Origin: Forficula auricularia
Taxonomy: Eukaryota > Arthropoda > Insecta > Dermaptera > Forficulidae
Direction: 5' to 3'
Assembly (NCBI GenBank): GCA_024734495.1
Contig: JALMQS010000104.1
Coordinates: forward strand, 930,001-994,000
DNA length: 64,000 nucleotides
Part shown: positions 47,851-57,956 of the stretch, piece by piece
Layout of the letters: each line of letters begins with the position of its first letter
Numbering within the stretch: position 1 is the first letter of the stretch
Notes under the pieces: model-generated
Told to the model about the DNA's origin: nothing
The model's database searches: none
Seen by the model: only the letters and a program-made list of their open reading frames with translations
Made by a program: the position numbers and the translations under genes

Positions 47851-48754
47851 ATGTTATAGAAATATATTTTTTTCTCAAGTAATTAAGAATTTGGTAGGTG
47901 GGATATTTAGAGGAGGGAAGAGGCAGAAATGGGATAGAGTTAAGGCAGGTGGTTGCGTTAAACCAGTCTTAGGACTTCGGCCCTCTTTTAGAATATTTTT
48001 ATATAAATTATTGAAAAACTAATTTTTTATCATGACGAGAATCTCTCCCTAAAAAAATTAAGGGTACCTACATGCCATATATGAACTATAAATTTTCAGC
48101 ACTTTCGTTTCCAAACATCCCGCTTTAAAATCTATACTATCTAAAAGAATGCTAATAATTACTATAGATTTGAATTATTAGATTTTCCATATAACTAAAC
48201 AAATTGAAGTGTAGAGAGAGAGAAGGGAGCCTTAATTACTGCATATTCAATTGAAATATCAAATTATTCCGTCGTTAAAATTGATAGAGTAATAGAGTAA
48301 ATCCAAGTCTGTAGGGGATTATTATAAGGGTGGTTGGTGGTTCATCATCCCCGACCAACCCCTCTGTCTGTCCCTTCATCATATGCAACCATCGTGTGCC
48401 ACATTGTGCCACATTGTCCCTCTATGTACACAGATTCATTTAAACGTAATGTCTCTCTGTGTGTGTACATCCCTATACATTGGCTGGCTTTGCATAACAA
48501 GGTTAGCTTGTTAGTTGAAAATAAAATCCAGGCGGAGAACGAACCAATGAATACATCTGTCGAATGGAATTAAAATGTCAACGCAAATTCACCTCTTCGC
48601 TCTATCCAATTCACCCCTTTTACTAAGCAATTATTATTTATTCACCCTAAACATATGGATCTATAAATAGAACTTAGCTGGAACGTCAACGAACTATTCA
48701 AGTGTTTAACTTGCTTGTAATTATTATTATTAAAATTTGAATTTTTATTTAAAT
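47851..48754. other. non-coding stretch
   Basis: 48330-48560 is GC-richer and has a 79-codon plus frame without a recognised domain or splice sites. Confidence 0.4.
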
Positions 48755-49300
48755 CACACATAATTAATTATAATTATTTATTGAACACGAAAAAATAATA
48801 CAATATAACTACGACGTTTCGATCGACTTATTCTGCCATCGTTCTCAAGTATGAGCACCCACTCCGATTATAGGTTAACTGAGCTAATCACGTGTCGGCC
48901 AGGTCAGTCTTATATAGAATCCATGTACAGTCCAGTCAAAAAACACAATGACTACCTCAGCGCCCCCTGTCGGACTGAGCATTACATGTTTTCAAAAACC
49001 ATGAAGCGGAGAATATTTACAAATCAAATGATGAAAATAATAACATTAATAAACAACAATTAATCGACATATCAATAATATTATAGTTTACATAGTTAGA
49101 TTTTATAATACAAGGTACATCGCTTAGATTATCTACATTAAGCTGGCAACCCTGACATTTATATTATTTGCAAGTTGGCAACCCTAATATTTGCATTATC
49201 TGCAAGTTTGTAACCCTGATATGTTATATTGTATTATTTGTTCCTGTTGAATAAATAATTATAGTTAATTATGTGTGATTTAAATAAAAATTCAAATTTT
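48755..49300. repeat. foldback element family 7, copy 3
   Basis: TCACACATAATTAATTATAA on the left and TTATAGTTAATTATGTGTGA on the right. It keeps ACGACGTTTCGATCGAC, a hammerhead half, plus a unique centre. Confidence 0.78.
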
Positions 49301-50039
49301 AATTAAATTAATCACAAAAATAAAAGCTTCAACAGCTTCATTACTAATTATTATTATTATTATTATTTTACTTTCACTTACAATATACAGGGATTCCTCG
49401 AATACGGCTTTGAGACATTCCTAGACATCGGCCGTAAGTCGAGTTTCATAAAGAAAAACAAAGAATAACAACAAAAAGATTACTAAATGTAAGATTCAAA
49501 TTCATTTTCGAGGCGTCCCTCCATTTTCTACACCTTCATAACAATCAGTTGCGGGGATTTCCTAATATGTAATATATGGGGAATTCCTAAAATATGTACA
49601 AACATATATTACATTTTAGGAAATCCCCGGAACTGTTTGTTTCATTCATCTATGTAATATAAGCATGTATAAAAGAGACAAACACAAGGTCGTAAGTGCG
49701 AACTAACTGTAATATGGAAGTGGAAGTATTGAATTGATTTCAGGTTTTTTTAACTCTAAGAAGATAAAATTCCCTATCACTTTTTCAATTTCGAGTTTAG
49801 ATTATACGCTATTACAAGATAGAAATTTGGAATCAAACAGATTTAATGGATACCATGACTCAAAAAGCGTCCAAAAATACATCAGTCTATGCATAGACAT
49901 CTGCAGAATGTTCTTTTAGGCTAAGAAACAGGAGCTATTCACATTTCAATTAACTAAATTTATGAATTATAAATATTGACTTTAAGCCTGCTAAATGTAA
50001 TTTTTGAAAAATGAGTTGTAATTTGTAATAGTCGCTTGT
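49301..50039. other. non-coding stretch with small foldback
   Basis: 49560-49635 is a foldback (GGGGAATTCCTAAAATATG with ...TTTTAGGAAATCCCC). 49735-49920 has a plus frame of 61 codons without a domain. Confidence 0.45.
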
Positions 50040-50169
50040 GAATAATGAAATGTTTCGAATAATATCCATAATAAAACAAATATCAAGTCTCGAGAAGGCC
50101 ATATAGTTGTGTCTTTTTAGTTAGAAATATTATACTCTAATATATAAATAAATAAATTATTAATATATA

Positions 50170-50225
50170 AATAAAACGACTGATGATGAAGGTCAAACAT
50201 TAGAAGCTATAGTCTCTAGCAAATT
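50170..50225 (+). ncRNA. hammerhead-like motif, tandem unit 1
   Basis: CTGATGA (50180-50186), then TGAAGGTCAAACATTA and GAAGC; the last core A is changed to G, which also breaks the ACTATAGT palindrome. Confidence 0.5.
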
Positions 50226-50444
50226 AATTATTATGTATATTTTCATTATATACATGTACTATATGTTTATATATATATATATATATATATATATGTTTAT
50301 TTGAATCAAGCAGAGAAGAACCTCATTGACAATAAATCATCCAAAATAAAACAAATATCATGTCTCGAGAAGGCCATATAGTTGTATCTTTTTAATTAGA
50401 AATATTATACTCTAATATATAAATAAATAAATTATTATTAAATA

Positions 50445-50500
50445 AATAAAACGACTGATGATGAAGGTCGAACATTAGAAACTATAGTCTCTAGCAAATT
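50445..50500 (+). ncRNA. hammerhead-like motif, tandem unit 2
   Basis: CTGATGA (50455-50461), stem II with mismatches (TGAAG/CATTA), GAAAC, ACTATAGT palindrome, cleavage base C, then TCTAGC. Short AGA/TCT-like stem I only. Confidence 0.55.
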
Positions 50501-50711
50501 AATTATTATGTATATATTCACTATATACATGTACTATATGTTTATTTGCATCAAGCAGAGTACAGCCTCATTGACAATAAAGTATCCACAATAAAACAAA
50601 TATCAAACCTCGAGAAGGCCATATAGTTGTGACTTTTTAATTAGAAATATTATACTCTAATAGATAAATAAATAAATTAATAATATATAAATAAATAAAT
50701 TATTAATATAT

Positions 50712-50768
50712 GAATAAATAGACTGATGATGAAGGTCGAAAATTAGAAACTATAGTCTCTAACAAATT
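50712..50768 (+). ncRNA. hammerhead-like motif, tandem unit 3
   Basis: AGACTGATGA (box 50723-50729), GAAAC, ACTATAGT, C, then TCT. AGA before the box pairs with TCT after the cleavage base. Confidence 0.58.
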
Positions 50769-50809
50769 AATTATTATGTATATATTCATTATATACATGT
50801 ACTATATGT

Positions 50810-50861
<52 letters not shown>

Positions 50862-51008
50862 TATTTGCATCAAGGAGAGGACAACCTCATTGATTTCTCG
50901 TTATAAATCATCAACTCTGTTACTCTACTAAATCTTTTCAATTGAATAAGTAATTTAAATAAATACGAAAGTCAATTTAAATCTTGGTAGATATCTATGT
51001 TTATATTA

Positions 51009-51115
51009 TATGTCAGAAGGATTCGCCCCCCCCTCCCCCCGAGGGCCAAGTCTGTTTTCCCGGCAGTTGGCCTAACCCTAAAGAAATAGAGTCGAAATTC
51101 CTTCTGACACATATT
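51009..51115. repeat. short inverted-repeat element
   Basis: TATGTCAGAAGGATTCG at the left and AATTCCTTCTGACACATA at the right. C- and G-rich centre. A similar TCAGAAGGAATTTCG is at 15360. Confidence 0.65.
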
Positions 51116-51149
51116 ATAAATATATACAAAGCACAAAAAAAAATTAAAA

Positions 51150-51690
51150 TTAAAATGAATAATTTTTCCGAAAAGGGTGCTAATAGAATGTTTGAAGTCC
51201 CTGCCTGGTAGATATATCTTCCAGTTCAAGCAATTCAAAGACAAGCCCAGACGAGTTTTAGTCGAAAAAAAAATTGTTCTCAGTGAGGAACTATTAAAAT
51301 AGTAATAATACAAAAAAGGAATAAATAATGAATCTTTGGACTAATTCATTTCTAAGAACTCTCAATATATAAGATCGTAAATAACTAAGAGTGCTATAGA
51401 CAAGTCATAGCTTGCTTATAGGAATAGAATTAGGAGAAATTTAAGATTTTCTTATAGGTTCGGCTGATTTATTGTGGAAAATTCTCAATTTTCATCTCAG
51501 GGACTGTGGAGATTAAGTCACAATAATTAATTTCTGACTCCTACCCTCACTCACACAAAGCAGTATCCGTTTGGGGCGAAGGTCTCAAAATATATTTTTT
51601 AAAAATGTTAAATTTGAAAAATAACGAAAATGATGCAATTTGCAAAAAAAAGCTAAGAGCAAAGTAAAATTTCAAAAAATGATGAGTACC
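51150..51690 (+). repeat. dispersed repeat family A, copy 2
   Basis: Matches 7450-8000: GACAAGCCCAGACGAGTTTT, GACAAGTCATAGCTTGCTTA, then the GGGGCGAAGG part. Confidence 0.7.
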
Positions 51691-51800
51691 CCTAGTACTT
51701 CAATGTTTCAAACTATATAGTAACTACAAAGATTTCGAGAACCTATATAGGCACAATATAGTTACTATATATTTTGAAACATTGTGCTACTAGGGACATT
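51691..51800. mobile_element. CCCTAGTA MITE, copy 1
   Basis: Inverted ends CCCTAGTACTTCAATGTTTC and GAAACATTGTGCTACTAGGG, with ACTATATAGTAACTA and complement inside. Second copy at 57957-58075. It sits inside the family A repeat. Confidence 0.82.
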
Positions 51801-51840
51801 TTTGGACAGCATTCTCTGCTTGAAAAGTCATAAGCAACTG

Positions 51841-52559
51841 AAGATGAGCTAAAGGGGCTCATGCGAGCCTGTTGTTAAATTTTTTGATAATTTTCGAGCC
51901 CCTTGTTATTTCAGTGTTTTTTTTTGTAAATGTTAATTTTTTTCTTTATATTTTCAAAATATAACAATTTATCAACATAAAATTCTTATTGTTAACAAAC
52001 TCACAACTGGTTATAATTTATAACGTTAATCAAATTACACCAAATCGAATAATTTAGTATATGTAGTCATTAATACTAACAATAAACGTTTTTTTTCATA
52101 TTTTTATATTAAATAATTGGTATAATTGCATCAAAGGGTAGTATTTAAAACAACAAGAATAGTATTAACTATTTCAAGTTAAAATTATTTACTTATCAAT
52201 TTTTAGAGTTTTGTACTTTTTTTACTACCGATTTTTATTGTTTTAATCTGGGTTGTCAAATGCCCTAAGGATGCGTTATAAAACTTCAAATGTCCTACTT
52301 TGACCATGTCAATATCTGGTCACCCTAATCATGATCTAAGATTTAAATTAATCTTCTCTCTTTTTCGTTTATATTTAAATTAAAATATTGTAGGGATAAG
52401 ACGCCTCAGAGAGTTATTTTTTACAATCTTTTAAAAAACTCATCTAATTTTCATAAAATAAAAATTATGAAATTCTAAAATGTTCGGATTAATTATAAAT
52501 AAGTGATTGTCAATTGGTTAACTTATAGAGGTATTTTTACTACTTTAAAATATTTAATT
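51841..52559. other. AT-rich non-coding stretch
   Basis: No gene or repeat with a second copy recognised. Confidence 0.4.
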
Positions 52560-52567
52560 CGTGTTTA

Positions 52568-53038
52568 CAGGGACGGCGGAACGATCTTAGGCCAGGGAGG
52601 GTCAAAACTTGGAAAGTGATGTAGGCCTACCGGGGGTAGGCCCCCAGAAAATGGGGGTTCAGGGGGCCCTCTCTCGAAAATTTTGAAGCAAATTGGTACA
52701 ATTTAACCAAGGTTTAAGCAGCTATGGTTTTATTAAAAACTGAAAGAAAAAAGAGTTCAAATTTTTGTTTGTATCTAGTTATAATGCTTGAGTTTAGGTT
52801 CAAAAAATATACATTTATTATTCTTAGCAAATATAAGTAATAAACTTACGTAACAAGGAAATAAAAATCTTTGTTCATAAAAAAACTATTAATTAAGAAA
52901 CTACTGGTAACCGGTAATTAATTTTCAATAAATTGGACATGATCTTAGTTTCTTTCTTTAGGAGGTCCGCTGACCCCCTTGACCCCGTAGACAAATTCCT
53001 AGGGGGGTCAGGTGACTCCCACAGTTCCGCCGTTCCTG
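52568..53038. mobile_element. hAT-type MITE with exact 8-bp target duplication
   Basis: Ends CAGGGACGGCGGAAC and GTTCCGCCGTTCCTG; flanked by CGTGTTTA at 52560-52567 and 53039-53046. 471 bp. No transposase sequence recognised. GC-rich ends with an AT-rich centre. Confidence 0.9.
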
Positions 53039-53129
53039 CGTGTTTAAAAAAATTTGCAAATTCAAGACAAAAATACAAAAACCTATTCTAAATAAGAATA
53101 TTTTTTGTTAAGAATTTCACTGTCAGTAA

Positions 53130-53480
53130 AAAGCAGTAATGAAGAGATTAAGTATTGATGAAGATGATGGTATGATGCAACTTCACCGTTTCGGTTTCGA
53201 TTTGCGTAAAGAGTTGTCGATTACACGCTCATTGGTTAGGATTTTAATTCGATTAGATTATTTTCTTAATCAGTGAACGATGAAAATGCCAATGAGTCAA
53301 TGAGTTAATGGAGAATGGCCAGGGAGGGCGAGCATAAGGGCGCAAAAAAACGAGGGAAAAAACGCCTCACTTGTCGGCTGGAAGCGGAACGAATGCTCAA
53401 CGCGCTTCATTTCCAGGTTGCCTTTTGAAGTGCCAACCGAAGCGCCAAAGAAAAGTTCACGCAACATCACTAGCTCTGGC
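53130..53480. other. unique GC-richer patch, candidate regulatory DNA
   Basis: Not repeated in the window and denser in GC than its flanks. Contains GATTACACGCTCATTGGTTAG and AATGAGTCAATGAG. No open frame with splice sites. Being repeat-free in a repeat-packed intron is the only support for function. Confidence 0.3.
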
Positions 53481-54220
53481 CATTCTTAAAGAATAGAAAG
53501 AAGGAAAAAGCCAGAGAGTTAATTAAAAATGTTTTTTAATTGTAATTTAAGGTAGAGGAGAGTTATATAGTACATTAAACTTTTCTTTGGACTAAATACT
53601 CTATGGTGATGTAATCAAGTAAATCTAAAGAAATCTATTTAAGATTGTATCTTTGTTTGATTTAAATAGTTTTAATAAGCAAATATTGCTTCTTATAATT
53701 AGGCTGGACATTGGATTTTGGACTTGAGAAAATAATTAAAAGCTAAATTTCTAAAAGTTGCAACACGTTCCGTCGTATATTTTTCGACTTCTTCAGTTTT
53801 TGGATCAGCTTTCTCGTTACTAGATATATACAGACCATTAGACTAGATTTTGGAATGACTCAAGACTTTTCCCCTCATTGACAAGGGTTAAACAAAATTA
53901 ACAACAAAATATATTAAACAAAATAAATAAAAAATAAAGTGGTAAAGTGGAGTTGGTATTTTTATTGAACATTTGATGACTGATACATTTTAAATGATAA
54001 ATTGATAATGATCATGATAAACTAGTTTATCAATTAAATAATTCAAATAGTTATTGAAATTATTGTTTTATTATTTTTTTGCAACGAAATTTTCTCTGGA
54101 GAGAGACGGACTGGTAGAAATTTTAATTGAATGTAATGGAAGGCAGCCCAGAGGTAGTGAGGAAAGAAAAATTAACACATATAAAATAAAAGTGTAATTT
54201 ATTGGAATCCTTCCTCCTTT

Positions 54221-54275
54221 CCTTTCAAACCGACGTTTCGGAGGATTTTTCCCTCCTTCTTCAGGGTTTCAAAGG
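54221..54275 (-). ncRNA. hammerhead ribozyme-like motif, family 2, best copy
   Basis: Minus strand: CTGAAGA (54258-54264), extra A, stem II GGAGG/CCTCC with loop GAAAAAT, GAAAC (54235-54239), GTC (54232-54234). Stem I is CCTTTGAAACC with GGTTTGAAAGG, 10 of 11 pairs. This is the clearest copy in the window. Confidence 0.78.
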
Positions 54276-54517
54276 GTCAATGAATGAAACAAATAAAATG
54301 TTTCCTTCTTCTCTCCACAGTAGTGTTCAAATAACATTCTCATTTTTAACAAAGGCATAGAAAAACAATTTTTTTCCTTCTTTTCTTAATTAGACTCTAA
54401 TTAAGAAAAGAAGGGAAAAAAATTGTTTTTCTATGCCTTTGTTAAAAATGAAGAATGTTTTTGAACACTACTGTGGAGAGAAGAAGGAAACATTTTATTT
54501 GTTTCATTCATTGACAC

Positions 54518-54573
54518 CTTTGAAACCCTGAAGCAAGGAGGGAAAAATCCTCCGAAACGTCGGTTTGAAAGGA
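54518..54573 (+). ncRNA. degenerate hammerhead-like motif, family 2
   Basis: CTGAAGCAAGG has a C inserted after CTGAAG (from 54528); stem II, GAAAC (54554-54558), GTC and stem I remain. Confidence 0.55.
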
Positions 54574-55020
54574 AGGAGAAGGATTCCAATAAATTTCACT
54601 TTATTCTATATGTGTTAATTTTTCTTTCCTCATTACCTCTGAGCACCTTCCATTACATTCAATTAAAATTGTTTTATTATATTTGTGACAAAAACAACCC
54701 TTCAATTTAACAAGAAAATTTAAATCAAGTCACTTAAGTTCTGGAAGAATTTTAATAAATGATCAATTTTGTTTGAATTTTTCATTTATTTTGTTTAATA
54801 TCTTTTGTATCAAGTTTGTTTAAGACTTGTCAATGAAGGGAAAAGTCTTGTGTCATTGGAAAATCTAGTCTAATGGTCTGTATATATCTATTAACGAGAA
54901 AGTTGATCCCAAAAATTGGCTGAAGTCGAAAAATATACGACAGGCGTGTTGCAACTTATGGAAATTTAGCTTTTAATTATTTTCTCAAGTCCAAGATCCC
55001 AATATCCAGCCTAATTATTT

Positions 55021-55940
55021 TCAAAGATGGATGAATACAACCCAAAAATTGCTTTTTATATATATACCTTTTTACTTTCACATTTATATTCATAGAATAT
55101 AATGTGGAAGTATTGCGGCAACAGATAAAAAAATATATGTAATCAAATTTTCTTTATCAATAATACTATTATAGTTGACCATTTACTCAGTCGGTGACCG
55201 AAATATTTCAGCATACTAAAGGTTTTCTTTTACTTGGTTGGCTCGAAATACAAGTGAAGTCTGATTTTATGATATTTATATTTTCAAATCGAAGAATGCG
55301 TTTGGGCTTGCTCTCTTTAAAATTTTTCGAATGGAAAATAAAGAATATGATAAAAAAATTGAATCCTGTCTAAGTGCTTTAACAGTTAGGCATCCAGGTT
55401 CGTTTTAATAATACTTTTGCCAAGTTTCAGCTTTCTAGCTCAAATTGAGCATCCCGATTCTTTAAAATTTTTTTCTCTTTTTCCACCAATTTCATAATTG
55501 AAATATGGTTTAAATTATTTTTTTCATTTGGTACTTTTTTGCGTAAAATTTGAATGATTTTCCTACTTTCATGATGAAGATGTTAAAATAGGGTAATGGA
55601 ATTACATCAAAGTATTTTCTTTTCATATATCCTGCTACTAGCTGCCAATATGACCTAGGAGCATAGTTGCGACATCTAAAACTCCATTTTTTAAATCCTC
55701 ATTGTTTGATTGGTTATTCATCCAATGACGTCACAACAGCTAACTTTCAATTAGAAATTAATTTATGACAAATATTAATAATGATTTAGTATTTTTTCAA
55801 GTTTTTTCAAGTAGTTAAATTTATTTATTCTAAATAATGTTTTATCTTATTTTTGATGAAAATAGATGGTAGAAGTAAAATTCTCTCTTTTTATTAATTA
55901 ATCATTGAAGTCATTTTTACTTAGAGAAAGTGGTGTAGGT
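55021..55940. other. AT-rich non-coding stretch
   Basis: No exon or repeat with a second copy recognised. 55630-55750 is slightly GC-richer. Confidence 0.4.
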
Positions 55941-56021
55941 TTGAGGCGAAACATGATATTAATTAATAAAGTAAAGGGTGTGTAGTTTCACAGTGAATGA
56001 AATAAAACTCAAAGAGGTTTA

Positions 56022-56070
56022 TACAAACTCAATATATTTCGAATTATTAGTCCATCATCAGGAGTTTACA
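56022..56070 (-). ncRNA. hammerhead ribozyme-like motif, family 6 left arm
   Basis: Minus strand: CTGATGA (56055-56061), extra T, stem II GGA/TTC, GAAA (56037-56040), ATATAT palindrome, then GAGTTTGTA pairing with TGTAAACTC. Confidence 0.65.
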
Positions 56071-56530
56071 GGTTAAAACTAATAATATTTGAACGTGCGA
56101 TCACAATTTTAACATCTAAATCATACGTACCAATATAACAAAATATAACATTCAAATCATACGTACCAATATAACACAAGAAAAACATCAACATTTAACA
56201 ATAAATAAAATTAATATTTACAAAATTTTACAAAAAATTTTCTTTTTTAAATATAAAAATATATAAATATAAATATAAAAAATCTAGGTAAATATGAATA
56301 TTAATATAAATAAAGGTTTTTTTATTTATATTAATATTCATATTTACCTAGATTTTTTATATTTATATTTATATATTTTTATATTTAAAAAAGAAAAACA
56401 ATTTTGTAAAATTTTTTAAATTTAAATTTTATTTATTGTTAAATGTTGATGTTTTTCTTGTGTTATATTGGTACGTATGATTTAGATGTTAAAATTGTGA
56501 TCGCACGTTCAAATATTATTAGTTTTAACC

Positions 56531-56579
56531 TGTAAACTCCTGATGATGGACTAATAATCCGAAATATATTGAGTTTGTA
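56531..56579 (+). ncRNA. hammerhead ribozyme-like motif, family 6 right arm
   Basis: CTGATGA (56540-56546), extra T, stem II GGA/TCC, GAAA (56561-56564), ATATAT (56564-56569), T, then stem I GAGTTTGTA (56571-56579) against TGTAAACTC (56531-56539). Confidence 0.67.
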
Positions 56580-56640
56580 TAAACCTCTTTGAGTTTTATT
56601 TCATTCACTGTGAAACTACACACCCTTTACTTTATTAATT

Positions 56641-57584
56641 GAAGTCATTAATTAACAATTCTAGTTTGTATCTTTTAAGCAGCTACGTATCTGTGCAATA
56701 AAACAATATTAAAATAAAAATTAGTTATGTGTATCTATTTTTTGTTGTTGTTAGATCCAAATCAATTACAGATGATAGATGACTAGGTTCTAGTTTTTGT
56801 TGCTATGAATAAATAAATCTCGTAAATCGTGATTCTCTTCCTTCGTCATACCCCCTCACTTCCTCATTCTCTACACTGTTTTGTTGTCGTTTAGGAATCT
56901 CAATATTTGTCTAAAAAGCGCAATCAATTGCCCTTTTTTTTTATTAAACTTTCTTCTTTTTGGTCGCGTGCTTCCTTAGACGGGCGTTTGTCTTTGATTG
57001 CCGCACGTTCTTTCTGCAGGCGGGTTTTTTGCAAGAAAGTCAACCGCGCTTCTAGATATATATCGCTAGAAGCATAGCATAAGTGATGCATGATAGATCG
57101 AAAAGCGTGATATCGATCAATGGAATCTGTTTTAATATAAATTAAATCAAAAAGCGCTTGAACAAACTCATTTCCTATACTCTTATTTAATTTAAGTTGT
57201 CTCAGGTCAAATACTGTAATCCAATTTGACCCACTACTACAAAGTCTAATTTCTTAAAATTTCGCCCACGTATTTATTTGCAATGACATAACAGTATTTT
57301 ATCATTTCCAAGAATCGATAGAAAAAATATAATTTAAATCTTTTTACTCATTTTGCATCTTTTTTTTTTACTTTAGGCAAGTATTTTTGTAAAACTGTTA
57401 TTTGTAATGATGTTTCTAAATTTTTATTTATTTATTTATTTGTTTTTTATCCTCTCTAAAAATTTCTGTTAAACTTTAGAAAAACAGTACATTTCTAACC
57501 TTTTGTTAATTGATTATCATCGATTGTCCCGAAACGTTTTGATTTTTTATATTAAACGTTTCGAGATTGTTTTATTATTAAATT
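56641..57584. other. unique stretch with GC-richer patch, candidate regulatory DNA
   Basis: 56820-57070 is unique and GC-richer (GGTCGCGTGCTTCCTTAGAC, TGATTGCCGCACGTTC). It contains GCGTG and CACGT cores such as bHLH-PAS dimers bind, but such short sites arise by chance. Confidence 0.3.
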
Positions 57585-57586
57585 TT

Positions 57587-57636
57587 TTAACCAAACATGT
57601 TTCGAGCATCTTTATTGCCACATCTTCAGTGGTTTT
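57587..57636 (-). ncRNA. hammerhead ribozyme-like motif, single copy
   Basis: Minus strand: CTGAAGA (57623-57629), extra T, stem II G(T)GGCA/TGCTC, GAAAC (57599-57603). ACATGT (57595-57600) is self-complementary, T is the cleavage base, and stem I AACCA/TGGTT (57589-57593) pairs perfectly. The sequence shares no other similarity with the foldback families. Confidence 0.65.
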
Positions 57637-57769
57637 TCTTTTCTTCATAAACATAATATATAAATATAACATTATCGTTATTAAAACATTGTATACATCT
57701 ACTCCTTTTTTATCTTTCATGCAGTTAAAATAATAATTATATATAAATCTATACATATATCTCTTTTAT

Positions 57770-57900
57770 ATATATAAAATTTATTTGTTAAAGACTATAG
57801 TTTGACCTTCATCATCAGTCTTTTTAGTTAGAAATATTATATCTGTTATTTCTTATGGGTTCAAATACACGATTGATTACTACGTAAATTCATTTTGTTG
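57770..57900 (-). repeat. family 8 copy, hammerhead partly deleted
   Basis: Minus strand: TTGAACCCATAAGAAATAAC, AAAGACTGATGATGAAGGTC, then directly AAACTATAGTC. The second half of stem II and the GAAA are fused by a small deletion. Confidence 0.65.
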
Positions 57901-57956
57901 TGATTGTAAGCTAGTCACATCACAGTTATTTATTTAAAATATTTATTAAAAACTTC

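Larger units (their letters stand above)
50040..50945 (+). repeat. tandem array of about 270-bp units each with a hammerhead-like motif
   Basis: Three head-to-tail units. The landmark GAGAAGGCCATATAGTTGT occurs at about 50094, 50368 and 50614, and CTGATGA at 50180, 50455 and 50723 (spacing 275 and 268). Each unit then carries GCAAATTAATTATTATGTAT or a close variant, a TA run of variable length, and TTTATTTG.ATCAA. A head-to-tail array of short ribozyme-bearing units without ORF is the form described for retrozymes. Single copies of the unit are dispersed elsewhere in the window. Confidence 0.85.
54100..54680. repeat. foldback element with hammerhead-like arms (family 2, copy 2)
   Basis: Bounded by TGTAATGGAAGGCAGCCCAG and the complementary CCTTCCATTACATTC. 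Nearly identical in both arms and to 10990-11515. Confidence 0.9.
53695..55020. repeat. large foldback with a family 2 element nested in its centre
   Basis: Outer arms: TTAGGCTGGACATTGGATTT on the left and CAATATCCAGCCTAAT on the right, plus AATTAAAAGCTAAATTTCT and complement. Each outer arm has a decayed hammerhead (CTGAAGAAGTCG...CGACGGAAC on the left, minus). The inner family 2 palindrome occupies 54100-54680. Confidence 0.85.
55968..56640. repeat. family 6 foldback, full-length copy
   Basis: A near-perfect palindrome of about 670 bp: GTAAAGGGTGTGTAGTTTCA to TGAAACTACACACCCTTTAC, with AATATAACACAAGAAAAACA and complement and a centre near 56310. Both arms carry hammerhead-like motifs with intact CTGATGA boxes, pointing outward. 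No coding region. Such a palindrome would make a long hairpin RNA. Confidence 0.92.
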
